Made by a program: the position numbers and the translations under genes. The notes below the pieces were generated by a model. It was not told where the DNA came from. It made no database searches and worked only from the letters and a program-made list of their open reading frames with translations. DNA of 39,570 nucleotides from Mycobacterium simulans (lineage in GTDB: Bacteria; Actinomycetota; Actinomycetes; Mycobacteriales; Mycobacteriaceae), in assembly GCF_900232995.1 (NCBI RefSeq), contig NZ_OCVX01000007.1, positions 305,343 through 344,912 on the forward strand, written 5' to 3'. Shown piece by piece: positions 1-8,961 of this stretch; position 1 is the first letter of the stretch, and the number at the start of each line of letters is the position of its first letter.

Positions 1-510
1 GGCCGGGGAGTTGTTAAAAGGAGACGGCCGGGGGGGGGGCCCGGCGGTCCCCCCCCCCCCGCCGTTCCCCCCGTTGCCGATCAACACCCCGCCGGCCCCA
101 CCGGCCTGCCCGGTCCCCGCCGCGCCATCGGTGCCGTTGCCGATCAGCGGGCGCCCGAACAACGCGTTGGTGGGCGCATTGATCACACCCAAGATGCCGT
201 TCTCCAACATCTGCAGCGGCGAAGCGTTAACGGCCTCGGCGGCCATATACCTCAACCCGGCCGCGCTCAACGCCTGCGCAAACTGCTGATGAAACAGCGT
301 CGTCTGTGCGCTCATCGCCTGATACTGCTGGGCATAACCGCCAAACAGGCTCGCGATCGCCGCCGACACCTCATCGGCGGCCGCAGCCGCCACCTGCGTC
401 GTCGAACCCGCCGCCGCCGCGTTGGCCGCCTCAATCGCCGACCCGATCCCGGTCAAATCCGACGCCGCCGTGGCTAGAGCCTCCGATGCTGCGATCACAT
501 ACGATGACAT
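1..510 (-). CDS. PE_PGRS family protein, N-terminal part (cut by window edge)
   Basis: The minus-strand frame starts at ATG (510) with AGGAAG about 6 nt upstream and stays open to base 1. The first ~95 residues are a PE domain: it begins MSSYVIAASEALATAASDL and continues with IGSAIEAANAAAA, ADEVSAAIASLFG, YQAMSAQTTLFHQQF and AAEAVNASPLQ. The linker reads NAPTNALFGRPLIGNG, and Gly-Ala-rich PGRS repeats (GGAGG, IGNGGNGG) begin at about residue 130. PE proteins are exported by ESX type VII secretion; the function of this one is unknown. The usual Pro-Glu pair after the first helix residues reads Ser-Glu here. The last ~20 codons (bases 1-60) are long G and C runs that do not read as PGRS and are probably contig-end error. 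Family assignment is secure; full length and integrity cannot be judged. Confidence 0.88.
   Translation of the reverse strand, partial: MSSYVIAASEALATAASDLTGIGSAIEAANAAAAGSTTQVAAAAADEVSAAIASLFGGYAQQYQAMSAQTTLFHQQFAQALSAAGLRYMAAEAVNASPLQMLENGILGVINAPTNALFGRPLIGNGTDGAAGTGQAGGAGGVLIGNGGNGGGGGTAGPPPRPSPFNNSPA
31..60. other. Homopolymer G/C runs, probable sequence error
   Basis: A run of nine G (31-39) is followed by C-rich sequence and a run of twelve C (49-60). On the minus strand the frame of the PE_PGRS gene passes from good PGRS repeats into poly-Pro/poly-Gly codons here. This looks like a low-quality contig end inside a repeat, not biology. Confidence 0.6.
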
Positions 511-780
511 TTTGGGCTTCCTGACACTGATAGCCCGGCTCAGGCTGACGTCGGGACGATTTTGACAGGTTCAATAATGACCCCCCCTGCGCCACATTTG
601 TTGCGCATTGCGGCTATTGCTGGCCGCGTATAGCGGCTACGCCCACACGGCGTGGTAACGGCGGGCGGCGCCCCCCGGGAAACCCGGGCGAGACGCCGGA
701 CCCAACAGGGGAGTGCGTCCACCCTTCGATAGCGCCTGGCGCACAGCAGGTTTGGCGAACTCAGGTAAATCCTCGCGAAT
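511..780. other. Non-coding stretch upstream of PE_PGRS gene
   Basis: No convincing gene is seen on either strand. The stretch holds the 5' region of the PE_PGRS gene and a small GC hairpin: two CCCGGG words at 674-679 and 683-688 separated by AAA. There is no following T-run, so it is not a classical terminator. The stretch probably includes decayed sequence from the sensor-kinase remnant that follows. Confidence 0.4.
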
Positions 781-1044
781 ATGGATCCCGCCCGCGGTGG
801 CAGTGCCTTGATGCTGGGCGCGCCCGCGACCACGGCGGGGGCCGGCCTTGGCTTGCCGATCGCGCGGGGGCTGGCTCGCGCCCACGGAGGCGAGCTGGTG
901 TGTCTGCCGCATGACGGTGGCGGGCAGTTTCGGCTTAGCTTGCCTTCTCGTGCGATCGGGCGCTCTCACCGCAGACTCGGCGTGCCGGCTATCAGCGTGC
1001 GACGGCAGGCTCGCGCACCGGCTCGTCTTGGTGAGGCTCGTTAA
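781..1044 (+). pseudogene. Remnant of a sensor histidine kinase (C-terminal ATPase end)
   Basis: The plus frame carries the last ~55 residues of a HATPase domain: the G2 box GAGLGLPIARGLARAHGGEL (bases ~835-895), then GGGQFRLSLPSR, the normal end of a two-component sensor kinase. The frame is closed by TAA at 766-768. The N box, G1 box, dimerisation helix and membrane segments are not found in the 270 bases upstream, so only the tail of a former gene is left. The 3' end overlaps the convergent TVP38-type gene (ends at 992). No paired response regulator is seen. I infer a decayed two-component gene. The G2 box is distinctive, but the region is short. Confidence 0.55.
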
Positions 1045-1765
1045 CCTCGCCGCGGTGATGCTGCCGCCGGTAATGGCGGATCTCATAGATCAGCCCAGCC
1101 AGACCTAGGGCGCCGGTGCATCCCGACACCAGGATCAGCAGCGGGCTGCCGCTACCCGCGAACGCGTCGCCCAGGATGACCACCGCCGCGGTGCCGGGGA
1201 GCAAGCCGGTCAAAGTGGCCCACGCGAACGGCATGACGCGCACGCCCGAGGCGCCGGCGGCATAGTTGATCGCCGCGAACGGAACGACGGGAATTAACCG
1301 CAGCGACAAGATGGCCAGCCAGCCGCGCTCACGCAGGCGCTCGTCGAGCCGGTCGATCGCCCGGCGGCGCACCAAACGGTTCAGCTGCCAGCCGGTCGCG
1401 CGCACCAGCAGCATCGCGATCACCGCGCTAGCAGTGCTGCCGACCACCGCGATGAGTACGCCCACCACGGGGCCGAACAACAGCCCGGCGGCCAACGTGA
1501 ACGCGGTGCGGGGGAACGGCGGCACCGTGACGACGGTATGCACCAGCAGAAATGCCAGCGGGAACCACGCACCGAGTGACTTGGCCCAATCGCGCAATTC
1601 CACCGCCGTGGGCACCGGAACCAGCAGCGCGACTGCTACCAATACTGTGATTCCCACCACTGTTGCCACGATCCGCGGCACCGACGCCTGACGTGCGGCC
1701 GTGCCAAGCGAGATGGCGATACCGCGCACGGTATCGGTGGTTTTGCAGATGGCGGGAGCCGTCAC
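992..1765 (-). CDS. TVP38/TMEM64 (SNARE-associated, DedA-like) membrane protein
   Basis: 257 residues from GTG (1765), with GGGAAAG just upstream. It is an integral membrane protein: TM segments lie near residues 30-50 (IVATVVGITVLVAVALLVP), 67-83, 88-120, 168-195 and 205-230. The central VTVPPFPRTAFTLAAGLLFG is the SNARE-associated/DedA core with the re-entrant loop. The basic RRRAIDRLDERLRERG follows, and the C-terminal tail is hydrophilic and His/Glu/Arg-rich. By family and position it corresponds to M. tuberculosis Rv1491c. DedA/TVP38 proteins are linked to lipid-carrier or phospholipid scrambling and envelope homeostasis; no specific substrate can be read here. It is transcribed divergently from mutA. 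Confidence 0.85.
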   Translation of the reverse strand: MTAPAICKTTDTVRGIAISLGTAARQASVPRIVATVVGITVLVAVALLVPVPTAVELRDWAKSLGAWFPLAFLLVHTVVTVPPFPRTAFTLAAGLLFGPVVGVLIAVVGSTASAVIAMLLVRATGWQLNRLVRRRAIDRLDERLRERGWLAILSLRLIPVVPFAAINYAAGASGVRVMPFAWATLTGLLPGTAAVVILGDAFAGSGSPLLILVSGCTGALGLAGLIYEIRHYRRQHHRGEVNEPHQDEPVREPAVAR

Positions 1766-1955
1766 GCTTTCCCAGCGTACGGGCTCAAGATGAATAACTC
1801 GTTTCCCCGGGCTGGCGTTTCGTCACACTCCGGCCTCGATTGCCGCACCTGGGCGCCTATATGGCCGTCCCAATCAATTAGCCTTATTAGTTAAGTGACA
1901 ACCCCGAAGCAAGCCCAAGCAATATCGCTAATTGCTGCGGAAACAGGAGCAGTCG
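1766..1955. promoter_or_regulatory. Divergent intergenic region, TVP38-type gene / mutA
   Basis: 190 bases between two divergent starts. The right half has an AT-rich patch at about 1876-1896 (AATTAG ... TTATTAG ... TTAAG) that stands out from the GC-rich surroundings and is the best place for the mutA promoter. AGGAG at 1945-1949 is the mutA ribosome binding site, 6 nt before GTG (1956). No operator with clear dyad symmetry was found. Confidence 0.45.
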
Positions 1956-3815
1956 GTGTCCATTGATGTACCCGAGCTCGCCGACCTAGAACAGGTTCGC
2001 GGGCGTTGGCGCACCGCGGTCGCCGGTGTGCTTTCGCAGAGCAACCGTACCGATCCCGCGGAGCTCGGCGACAACCCCGAGCAGCTACTGGATACCACGA
2101 CCCCTGACGGGTTCGCCATCCGGGCGCTCTACACCGCGTTCGACGAGCTGCCGGAGCCGCCGTTGCCGGGCCAGTGGCCCTACGTGCGCGGCGGCGACGC
2201 ATTGCGCGACGTCAACTCCGGCTGGAAGGTTGTCGAGGCTTTTCCGGCGCCCGGTACCGCCCCCGGTGAGGCGAACGCGGCGCTGCTGAGCGCCTTGGGG
2301 GAGGGAGTCAGCGCGCTGCTGCTCCGGGTAGGGGAATCCGGCGTGGCTACGTGCCAGCTCGAGGCGCTGCTTGAAGGTGTCTACCTAGGCATGGCGCCGG
2401 TGATTCTCGACGCGGGAGCCGACTACACCGCGGCCGCTGACGCGATGTTGGCGCTGGTCGAACGGGTGGACGACGACCAGCGTGCCACGGTGTCGGTGGA
2501 CCTGGGCGCCGATCCGCTGACGGCGACGTTGAGCGACCGCACCGCTGCGACGGTCGCGGACGTTGTCGCAGTCGCGAAACGCGCGGTCGGCACCCAAGGC
2601 ATACGGGCGATCACCGTTGACGGGCCCGCGTTCCACAACCTGGGCGCCACCGCTGCGTGGGAGCTCGCGGCCACGATCGCCGCGGCGGTGGCCTACCTGC
2701 GGCTGCTCACCGAATCCGGGATCTCAGTCCGCGAGGCCCTTAGTCAGATCAGCCTCCGACTCGCCGCTGACGACGATCAGTTCATGACGCTGGCCAAGAT
2801 GCGCGCCGTGCGCCAGCTGTGGGCGCGGGTCGCCGAGGTCGCGGGCGATCCGGACGGCGGCGCGGCCGTCGTGCACGCGGAGACGTCGCTGCCGATGATG
2901 ACCCAGCGCGACCCCTGGGTGAACATGCTGCGCTGCACGTTGGCGGCCTTCGGCGCGGGCGTTGGCGGCGCCGACACCGTGCTGGTCTACGCGTTCGACG
3001 TGTCCATCCCCGGCGGCTGGCCAGGTACGGCAACCAGCTTCGCCCGTCGGATTGCCCGCAACACCCAGCTGCTGCTCCTGGAAGAGTCGCATGTCGGCAG
3101 GGTGCTTGATCCCGCCGGCGGGTCGTGGTTCGTCGAGCAGCTCACCGAACAGCTGGCCCAACAGGCCTGGCGCTATTTCCAGGACATCGAGGGGCACGGC
3201 GGATTTGTCGCCGCCCGGGAGTACCTGGCTGGCCAGATCGCCGAGCTCGCGGCCCGTCGCAGTGACGACATTGCGCATCGCCACATCGCGATCACCGGCG
3301 TCAATGAATTCCCCAATCTCGGCGAAGCCCCACTGCCGCAGGGTAATTCGCTACGCAGAGCCGGGCGCGTGGTGCGCTACGCCGCCGAGTTCGAGGCACT
3401 ACGCGATCGGTCGGACGTCTACCTTGCGAAAGAGGACAAACGGCCGCAGGTGCTATTGCTGCCGCTGGGGCCATTGGCCGAAAACAACATTCGGACCACC
3501 TTCGCGGCAAACCTGTTGGCATCGGGCGGCATCGAGGCGGTCAACCCCGGAACCGTCGACGCCGAAGCTGTCGGTGAGGCCGTCACAGACGCGGGGTCAC
3601 CGACGGTAGCGGTGATCTGCGGCACCGACAAGCGCTACCGCGACGAGGCCGCCGACGTTGTCCAGGCAGCCCGAAACGCCGGCATCGAGTGGCTGTACCT
3701 AGCGGGACCCGAAAAGGCGCTCGGCAACGCCCAGCGCCGTCCCGACGAATATCTGACCACGAAAATCAATGCGGTTGAAACGCTTTCGAATCTGCTTACC
3801 AGGTTGGGGGCCTAG
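1956..3815 (+). CDS. mutA: Methylmalonyl-CoA mutase small (beta) subunit
   Basis: 619 residues. It is the non-catalytic partner of the adenosylcobalamin-dependent mutase that interconverts (R)-methylmalonyl-CoA and succinyl-CoA in propionate metabolism and supplies methyl-branched lipid precursors. The fold matches MutB: a TIM-barrel substrate domain (PLPGQWPYVRGGD; FARRIARNTQLLLLEESH; VLDPAGGSWFVEQLTEQLA) and a C-terminal flavodoxin-like domain from about residue 500. In that domain the cobalamin-binding DxHxxG is missing and the aligned segment reads LPLGPLAENN, as expected for the beta subunit. GTG at 1956 is chosen over the upstream in-frame TTG (1932) because AGGAG lies 6 nt before it and MSIDVPE is the expected N-terminus. 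The stop TAG touches the mutB ATG. Confidence 0.96.
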   Translation: MSIDVPELADLEQVRGRWRTAVAGVLSQSNRTDPAELGDNPEQLLDTTTPDGFAIRALYTAFDELPEPPLPGQWPYVRGGDALRDVNSGWKVVEAFPAPGTAPGEANAALLSALGEGVSALLLRVGESGVATCQLEALLEGVYLGMAPVILDAGADYTAAADAMLALVERVDDDQRATVSVDLGADPLTATLSDRTAATVADVVAVAKRAVGTQGIRAITVDGPAFHNLGATAAWELAATIAAAVAYLRLLTESGISVREALSQISLRLAADDDQFMTLAKMRAVRQLWARVAEVAGDPDGGAAVVHAETSLPMMTQRDPWVNMLRCTLAAFGAGVGGADTVLVYAFDVSIPGGWPGTATSFARRIARNTQLLLLEESHVGRVLDPAGGSWFVEQLTEQLAQQAWRYFQDIEGHGGFVAAREYLAGQIAELAARRSDDIAHRHIAITGVNEFPNLGEAPLPQGNSLRRAGRVVRYAAEFEALRDRSDVYLAKEDKRPQVLLLPLGPLAENNIRTTFAANLLASGGIEAVNPGTVDAEAVGEAVTDAGSPTVAVICGTDKRYRDEAADVVQAARNAGIEWLYLAGPEKALGNAQRRPDEYLTTKINAVETLSNLLTRLGA

Positions 3816-6077
<2,262 letters not shown>

Positions 6078-6098
6078 TGTGCGGCCAACTTTTTCCCG

Positions 6099-6154
6099 CG
6101 AGCGTAACGCCACGGCGAAATTCCACGCATTTTGTCGCCGTGACGTTACGCTCG
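6099..6154. repeat. 20-bp inverted repeat, REP-like intergenic palindrome
   Basis: The left arm (6099-6118, CGAGCGTAACGCCACGGCGA) and right arm (6135-6154) are reverse complements with a single mismatch, separated by 16 bases. It lies in the 100-bp gap between mutB and meaB. It could fold in RNA as a long hairpin, but no T-run follows, so a Rho-independent terminator is unlikely. I believe similar GAGCGTAACG(T/C)CACGGCGA words occur in other mycobacterial intergenic regions; a genome search would decide. Confidence 0.8.
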
Positions 6155-6177
6155 GCGCGTTCAACGAGGCGGGGGCA

Positions 6178-7167
6178 GTGACATCCCAAGACAAGGACAC
6201 GGTCGAGCAATTGGCGGCTGCCGTGCGCAGCGGCGATCGCGCGGCCCTGCCACGGGCCATCACGCTGGTGGAGTCCACTCGCACCGACCACCGTGAGCAG
6301 GCGCAGCAGCTGCTGCTGGCGTTGCTTCCGGCATCCGGGAACGCGCATCGCGTCGGCATCACCGGCGTCCCGGGGGTGGGCAAGTCCACCGCCATCGAAG
6401 CGCTCGGCATGTACCTCATCGAACAGGGGCACCGGGTGGCGGTGTTGGCGGTCGACCCGTCGTCAACCCGTAGCGGCGGCTCGATCCTGGGTGACAAGAC
6501 CCGGATGGCCCGGCTGGCAGTGCATCCGGACGCCTATATCCGACCGTCGCCAACCTCGGGCACGTTGGGCGGGGTGGCAAAGGCCACCCGGGAGACGGTT
6601 GTCCTATTGGAGGCGGCCGGTTTTGACGTGATTCTGATCGAAACCGTCGGTGTCGGTCAGTCCGAGGTGGCGGTGGCGAACATGGTTGACACCTTTGTGT
6701 TGTTGACCCTGGCGCGTACCGGTGATCAGTTGCAGGGCATCAAAAAGGGCGTGCTGGAGCTGGCCGACATCGTGGTGGTCAATAAGGCCGACGGGGAGCA
6801 CCTGCGCGATGCGCGGTTAGCCGCTCGGGAGTTGTCTTCGGCGATCCGACTGATCTATCCACGCGAGACACTTTGGCGGCCACCGGTTCTCACGATGAGT
6901 GCGATCGAGGGGAGTGGCCTGACAGAACTATGGGAAACCGTCGAGCGTCATTGTCAGGTGCTGACCGACGCCGGCGAGTTCGAAGCCCGTCGGCGTGATC
7001 AGCAGGTGGACTGGACCTGGCAGATGGTCCGTGACGCGGTCTTGGACCGGGTGTTTTCCAACCCTGCGGTGCGAAAGATCCGCGCCGACATCGAGGGTCA
7101 GGTCCGATCGGGGGAGTTGACCCCGGCCATGGCGGCCCAGCAAATACTCGACACGGCATCTTCCTAA
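6178..7167 (+). CDS. meaB: MeaB/ArgK-type GTPase, mutase chaperone
   Basis: 329 residues from GTG (6178), preceded by a purine-rich GAGGCGGGGG. It is a G3E-class P-loop GTPase: Walker A GVPGVGKST (residues 63-71), DPSSTRSGGSILGDKTRM (switch I region), ETVGVGQSEV (switch II region) and NKAD (guanine specificity). Proteins of this family load and protect the cobalamin cofactor of methylmalonyl-CoA mutase; older annotation calls them ArgK/LAO transport kinases. The place right after mutAB fits the mutase role. It corresponds to M. tuberculosis Rv1496. The frame is open further upstream (to 6019), but the extension would run through the inverted repeat and is not conserved-looking. Confidence 0.94.
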   Translation: MTSQDKDTVEQLAAAVRSGDRAALPRAITLVESTRTDHREQAQQLLLALLPASGNAHRVGITGVPGVGKSTAIEALGMYLIEQGHRVAVLAVDPSSTRSGGSILGDKTRMARLAVHPDAYIRPSPTSGTLGGVAKATRETVVLLEAAGFDVILIETVGVGQSEVAVANMVDTFVLLTLARTGDQLQGIKKGVLELADIVVVNKADGEHLRDARLAARELSSAIRLIYPRETLWRPPVLTMSAIEGSGLTELWETVERHCQVLTDAGEFEARRRDQQVDWTWQMVRDAVLDRVFSNPAVRKIRADIEGQVRSGELTPAMAAQQILDTASS

Positions 7168-7218
7168 CGGAAAGGTAAATTAATCTTTGTTTGCCATTCG
7201 ACACGTGTGAAATCGACG

Positions 7219-7224
7219 TAAATT
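7219..7224 (+). promoter_or_regulatory. -10 element (TAAATT) for leaderless lipL
   Basis: TAAATT fits the mycobacterial TAnnnT -10 consensus and ends 7 nt before the GTG start of lipL (7232). Transcription would begin at or next to the start codon. No Shine-Dalgarno sequence is present before that GTG, which agrees with leaderless translation, common in mycobacteria. Confidence 0.55.
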
Positions 7225-7231
7225 CAAACTC

Positions 7232-8518
7232 GTGAAGGTTGACACCCGAGTCGATCGCCGTGCGGTCCTTCCCCACGATGCCCCTGACGCAGGTCATCGT
7301 GTGTCCGGTGCGGCGGACTCAAATTTTGCTTGCGTCGTTCGTGCCTTTGCCAAGATGTTTCCCAGTCGCCGATTCGGGGGCGGGGCGCTGGCGGTATATC
7401 TCGACGGACAACCCGTCGTCGACGTGTGGACAGGCTGGTCCGACCGAGGTGGCAAAGTGCCGTGGGTGCCAGATAATGCACCGATGGTGTTTTCGGCAAC
7501 CAAGGGATTGGCTTCCGCCGTTATCCACCGGCTCGCCGACCGAGGGCTGATCGACTACGACGCGCCGGTTGCTGAGTATTGGCGGGAGTTCGGCGCCAAC
7601 GGCAAGGCGGCTCTCACCGTTCGTGACGTGATGCGACACGAGGCTGGTTTGTCGGGGTTGCGCGGTGCGACGCAGCATGACTTGCTGGATCACATCGAAA
7701 TGGAAGAGCGGCTGGCGGCAGCGGCTCCCGGACGGCTGCTGGGCAAACCCGCCTATCACGCGCTGACGTTCGGGTGGCTGTTGTCCGGGCTGGCCCGGGC
7801 CGTGACCGGTAAAGGGATGCGTGCGCTGATCCGCGAGGAACTCGCCGAACCATTGGGCACTGACGGCCTCCATCTGGGCCGGCCGCCCGCAGAAGCGGCG
7901 ACACGGGTTGCCGAAATCATCATGCCGCAGCACATTTCCGGGCACCCGCTGCTCAACTATGCGGCATACAAGGTCGCCGACCGGCTGTCCGGTGGATTCC
8001 GTTCCATGTATTTCCGGGGCATCCTGGCGGCCGTGCGCGGTGAGATTCCGCTGCTGGACGCCGAGATGCCGGCTGCCAACGGGGTGGTGACGGCCCGTGG
8101 CCTGGCCCGGATGTATGGCGCGATCGCCAACGGCGGCGAGATCGATGGCACCCGGTTCCTATCACGCGAAATCGTCGCGGGGCTGACCGGCCGTCGCAGC
8201 CTGGAGATGGACCGAAACCTCCTGGTGCCGTTGTCGTTCCACCTCGGCTACCACTGCGTGCCCTTCGGCAACCTCATGCCGGGCTTTGGCCACGCTGGGA
8301 TGGGTGGGTCGGTCGGCTGGGCCGACCCGGCGACCGGAACGGCGTTCGCCTACGTGCACAACCGGCTGTTGTCACCGTTCCTGGTGGTGGATCACGTCGG
8401 GTTGGGCACGCTGGGCAACCTCATCCGGCAAGGTGTCACCCGAGCCCGCAGACGCGGCTTCGAGCCGGTAAATGAGTTTGGCGCGCCGTTCTCCGAGCTG
8501 GGAGCCGTGGCGGGCTAA
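7232..8518 (+). CDS. lipL: LipL-type esterase/beta-lactamase-fold serine hydrolase
   Basis: 428 residues, close to M. tuberculosis LipL (Rv1497). It belongs to the class C beta-lactamase/family VIII esterase group: nucleophile Ser88 in the SATK tetrad (S88-x-x-K91, following PMVF), with Tyr175 (YHALTF) placed where the catalytic tyrosine sits. VRDVMRHEAGLSGL and FGHAGMGGSVGWADP are family signatures. LipL in M. tuberculosis is a lipid ester hydrolase at the cell surface. No clear signal peptide is visible; the N-terminus is polar. The start is GTG without a Shine-Dalgarno sequence but with a correctly placed -10, so it is probably leaderless. Its 3' end overlaps the convergent dodecin gene by 4 bases. 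Confidence 0.93.
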   Translation: MKVDTRVDRRAVLPHDAPDAGHRVSGAADSNFACVVRAFAKMFPSRRFGGGALAVYLDGQPVVDVWTGWSDRGGKVPWVPDNAPMVFSATKGLASAVIHRLADRGLIDYDAPVAEYWREFGANGKAALTVRDVMRHEAGLSGLRGATQHDLLDHIEMEERLAAAAPGRLLGKPAYHALTFGWLLSGLARAVTGKGMRALIREELAEPLGTDGLHLGRPPAEAATRVAEIIMPQHISGHPLLNYAAYKVADRLSGGFRSMYFRGILAAVRGEIPLLDAEMPAANGVVTARGLARMYGAIANGGEIDGTRFLSREIVAGLTGRRSLEMDRNLLVPLSFHLGYHCVPFGNLMPGFGHAGMGGSVGWADPATGTAFAYVHNRLLSPFLVVDHVGLGTLGNLIRQGVTRARRRGFEPVNEFGAPFSELGAVAG

Positions 8519-8739
8519 ACTCGTTCCGAAGAATCTTCCAGGCGGAAGCCGACTTTCATGGTCACCTGGACGTGCCCAACCGCGCCGTCCACCAGGTGGC
8601 CACGAATCGACTGCACTTCGAACCAGTCGAGGCCGCGCATGGTCTGCGCGGCACGTTCCAGACCGTTGCGGATAGCCGGGTCAACGCCCTCGGGAGAGGT
8701 TCCGACAATCTCGATCACGCGGTAGGTGTGATTACTCAT
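8515..8739 (-). CDS. Dodecin, flavin-binding small protein
   Basis: 74 residues from ATG (8739) with AAGGGG 5 nt upstream. The sequence (HTYRVIEIVGTSPEGVD, then AIRNGLERAAQTMRGLDWFEV, then GHLVDGAVGHVQVTMKVGF) is the dodecin fold: a strand, one helix and a long two-stranded sheet that assembles into hollow dodecamers storing FMN/riboflavin or CoA. The WFEV segment holds the Trp that stacks with the flavin. It corresponds to M. tuberculosis Rv1498A. The Rv1498c methyltransferase that accompanies it in M. tuberculosis is not present. It is convergent with lipL, overlapping by 4 bases. Confidence 0.94.
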   Translation of the reverse strand: MSNHTYRVIEIVGTSPEGVDPAIRNGLERAAQTMRGLDWFEVQSIRGHLVDGAVGHVQVTMKVGFRLEDSSERV

Positions 8740-8961
8740 CGTGTCCCCTTACGTTCCTTTTCGGGCCAGCGGCGCCGAGGATAGCCCGCGCCGACGACCT
8801 GATGGGGGAACTTTCGCCGGTGTTGTCGGCCGCTCATCCAGACTTTTGAATCTCGGGTCGTTAGGCACGCTAGTGGGTTAAACTGCCGGGCGGCTGAGCT
8901 GGGGGCGCGCCCTGGTCCCGGCACCATAGCTCGAAAACGGGGGAGATCGGGGGAGAATGTC
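8740..8961. promoter_or_regulatory. Divergent intergenic region, dodecin / GT-C gene
   Basis: 222 bases without a gene. On the minus strand TATCCT (8783 down to 8778) fits the TAnnnT -10 and would give a ~30-nt dodecin leader. On the plus strand TAAACT (8879-8884) fits a -10 for the glycan cluster, giving a leader of about 70 nt that ends in the purine-rich GGGGGAGATCGGGGGAGA (8939-8956) before GTG 8962. No convincing -35 boxes are visible. Confidence 0.45.

Noticed and set aside
674..688. CCCGGG-AAA-CCCGGG hairpin as a terminator
   Set aside because: The stem is short, no T-run follows, and no gene ends there.
1932..1955. Upstream TTG start for mutA (8 extra residues)
   Set aside because: The AGGAG ribosome binding site lies inside this stretch and is correctly spaced for GTG 1956.
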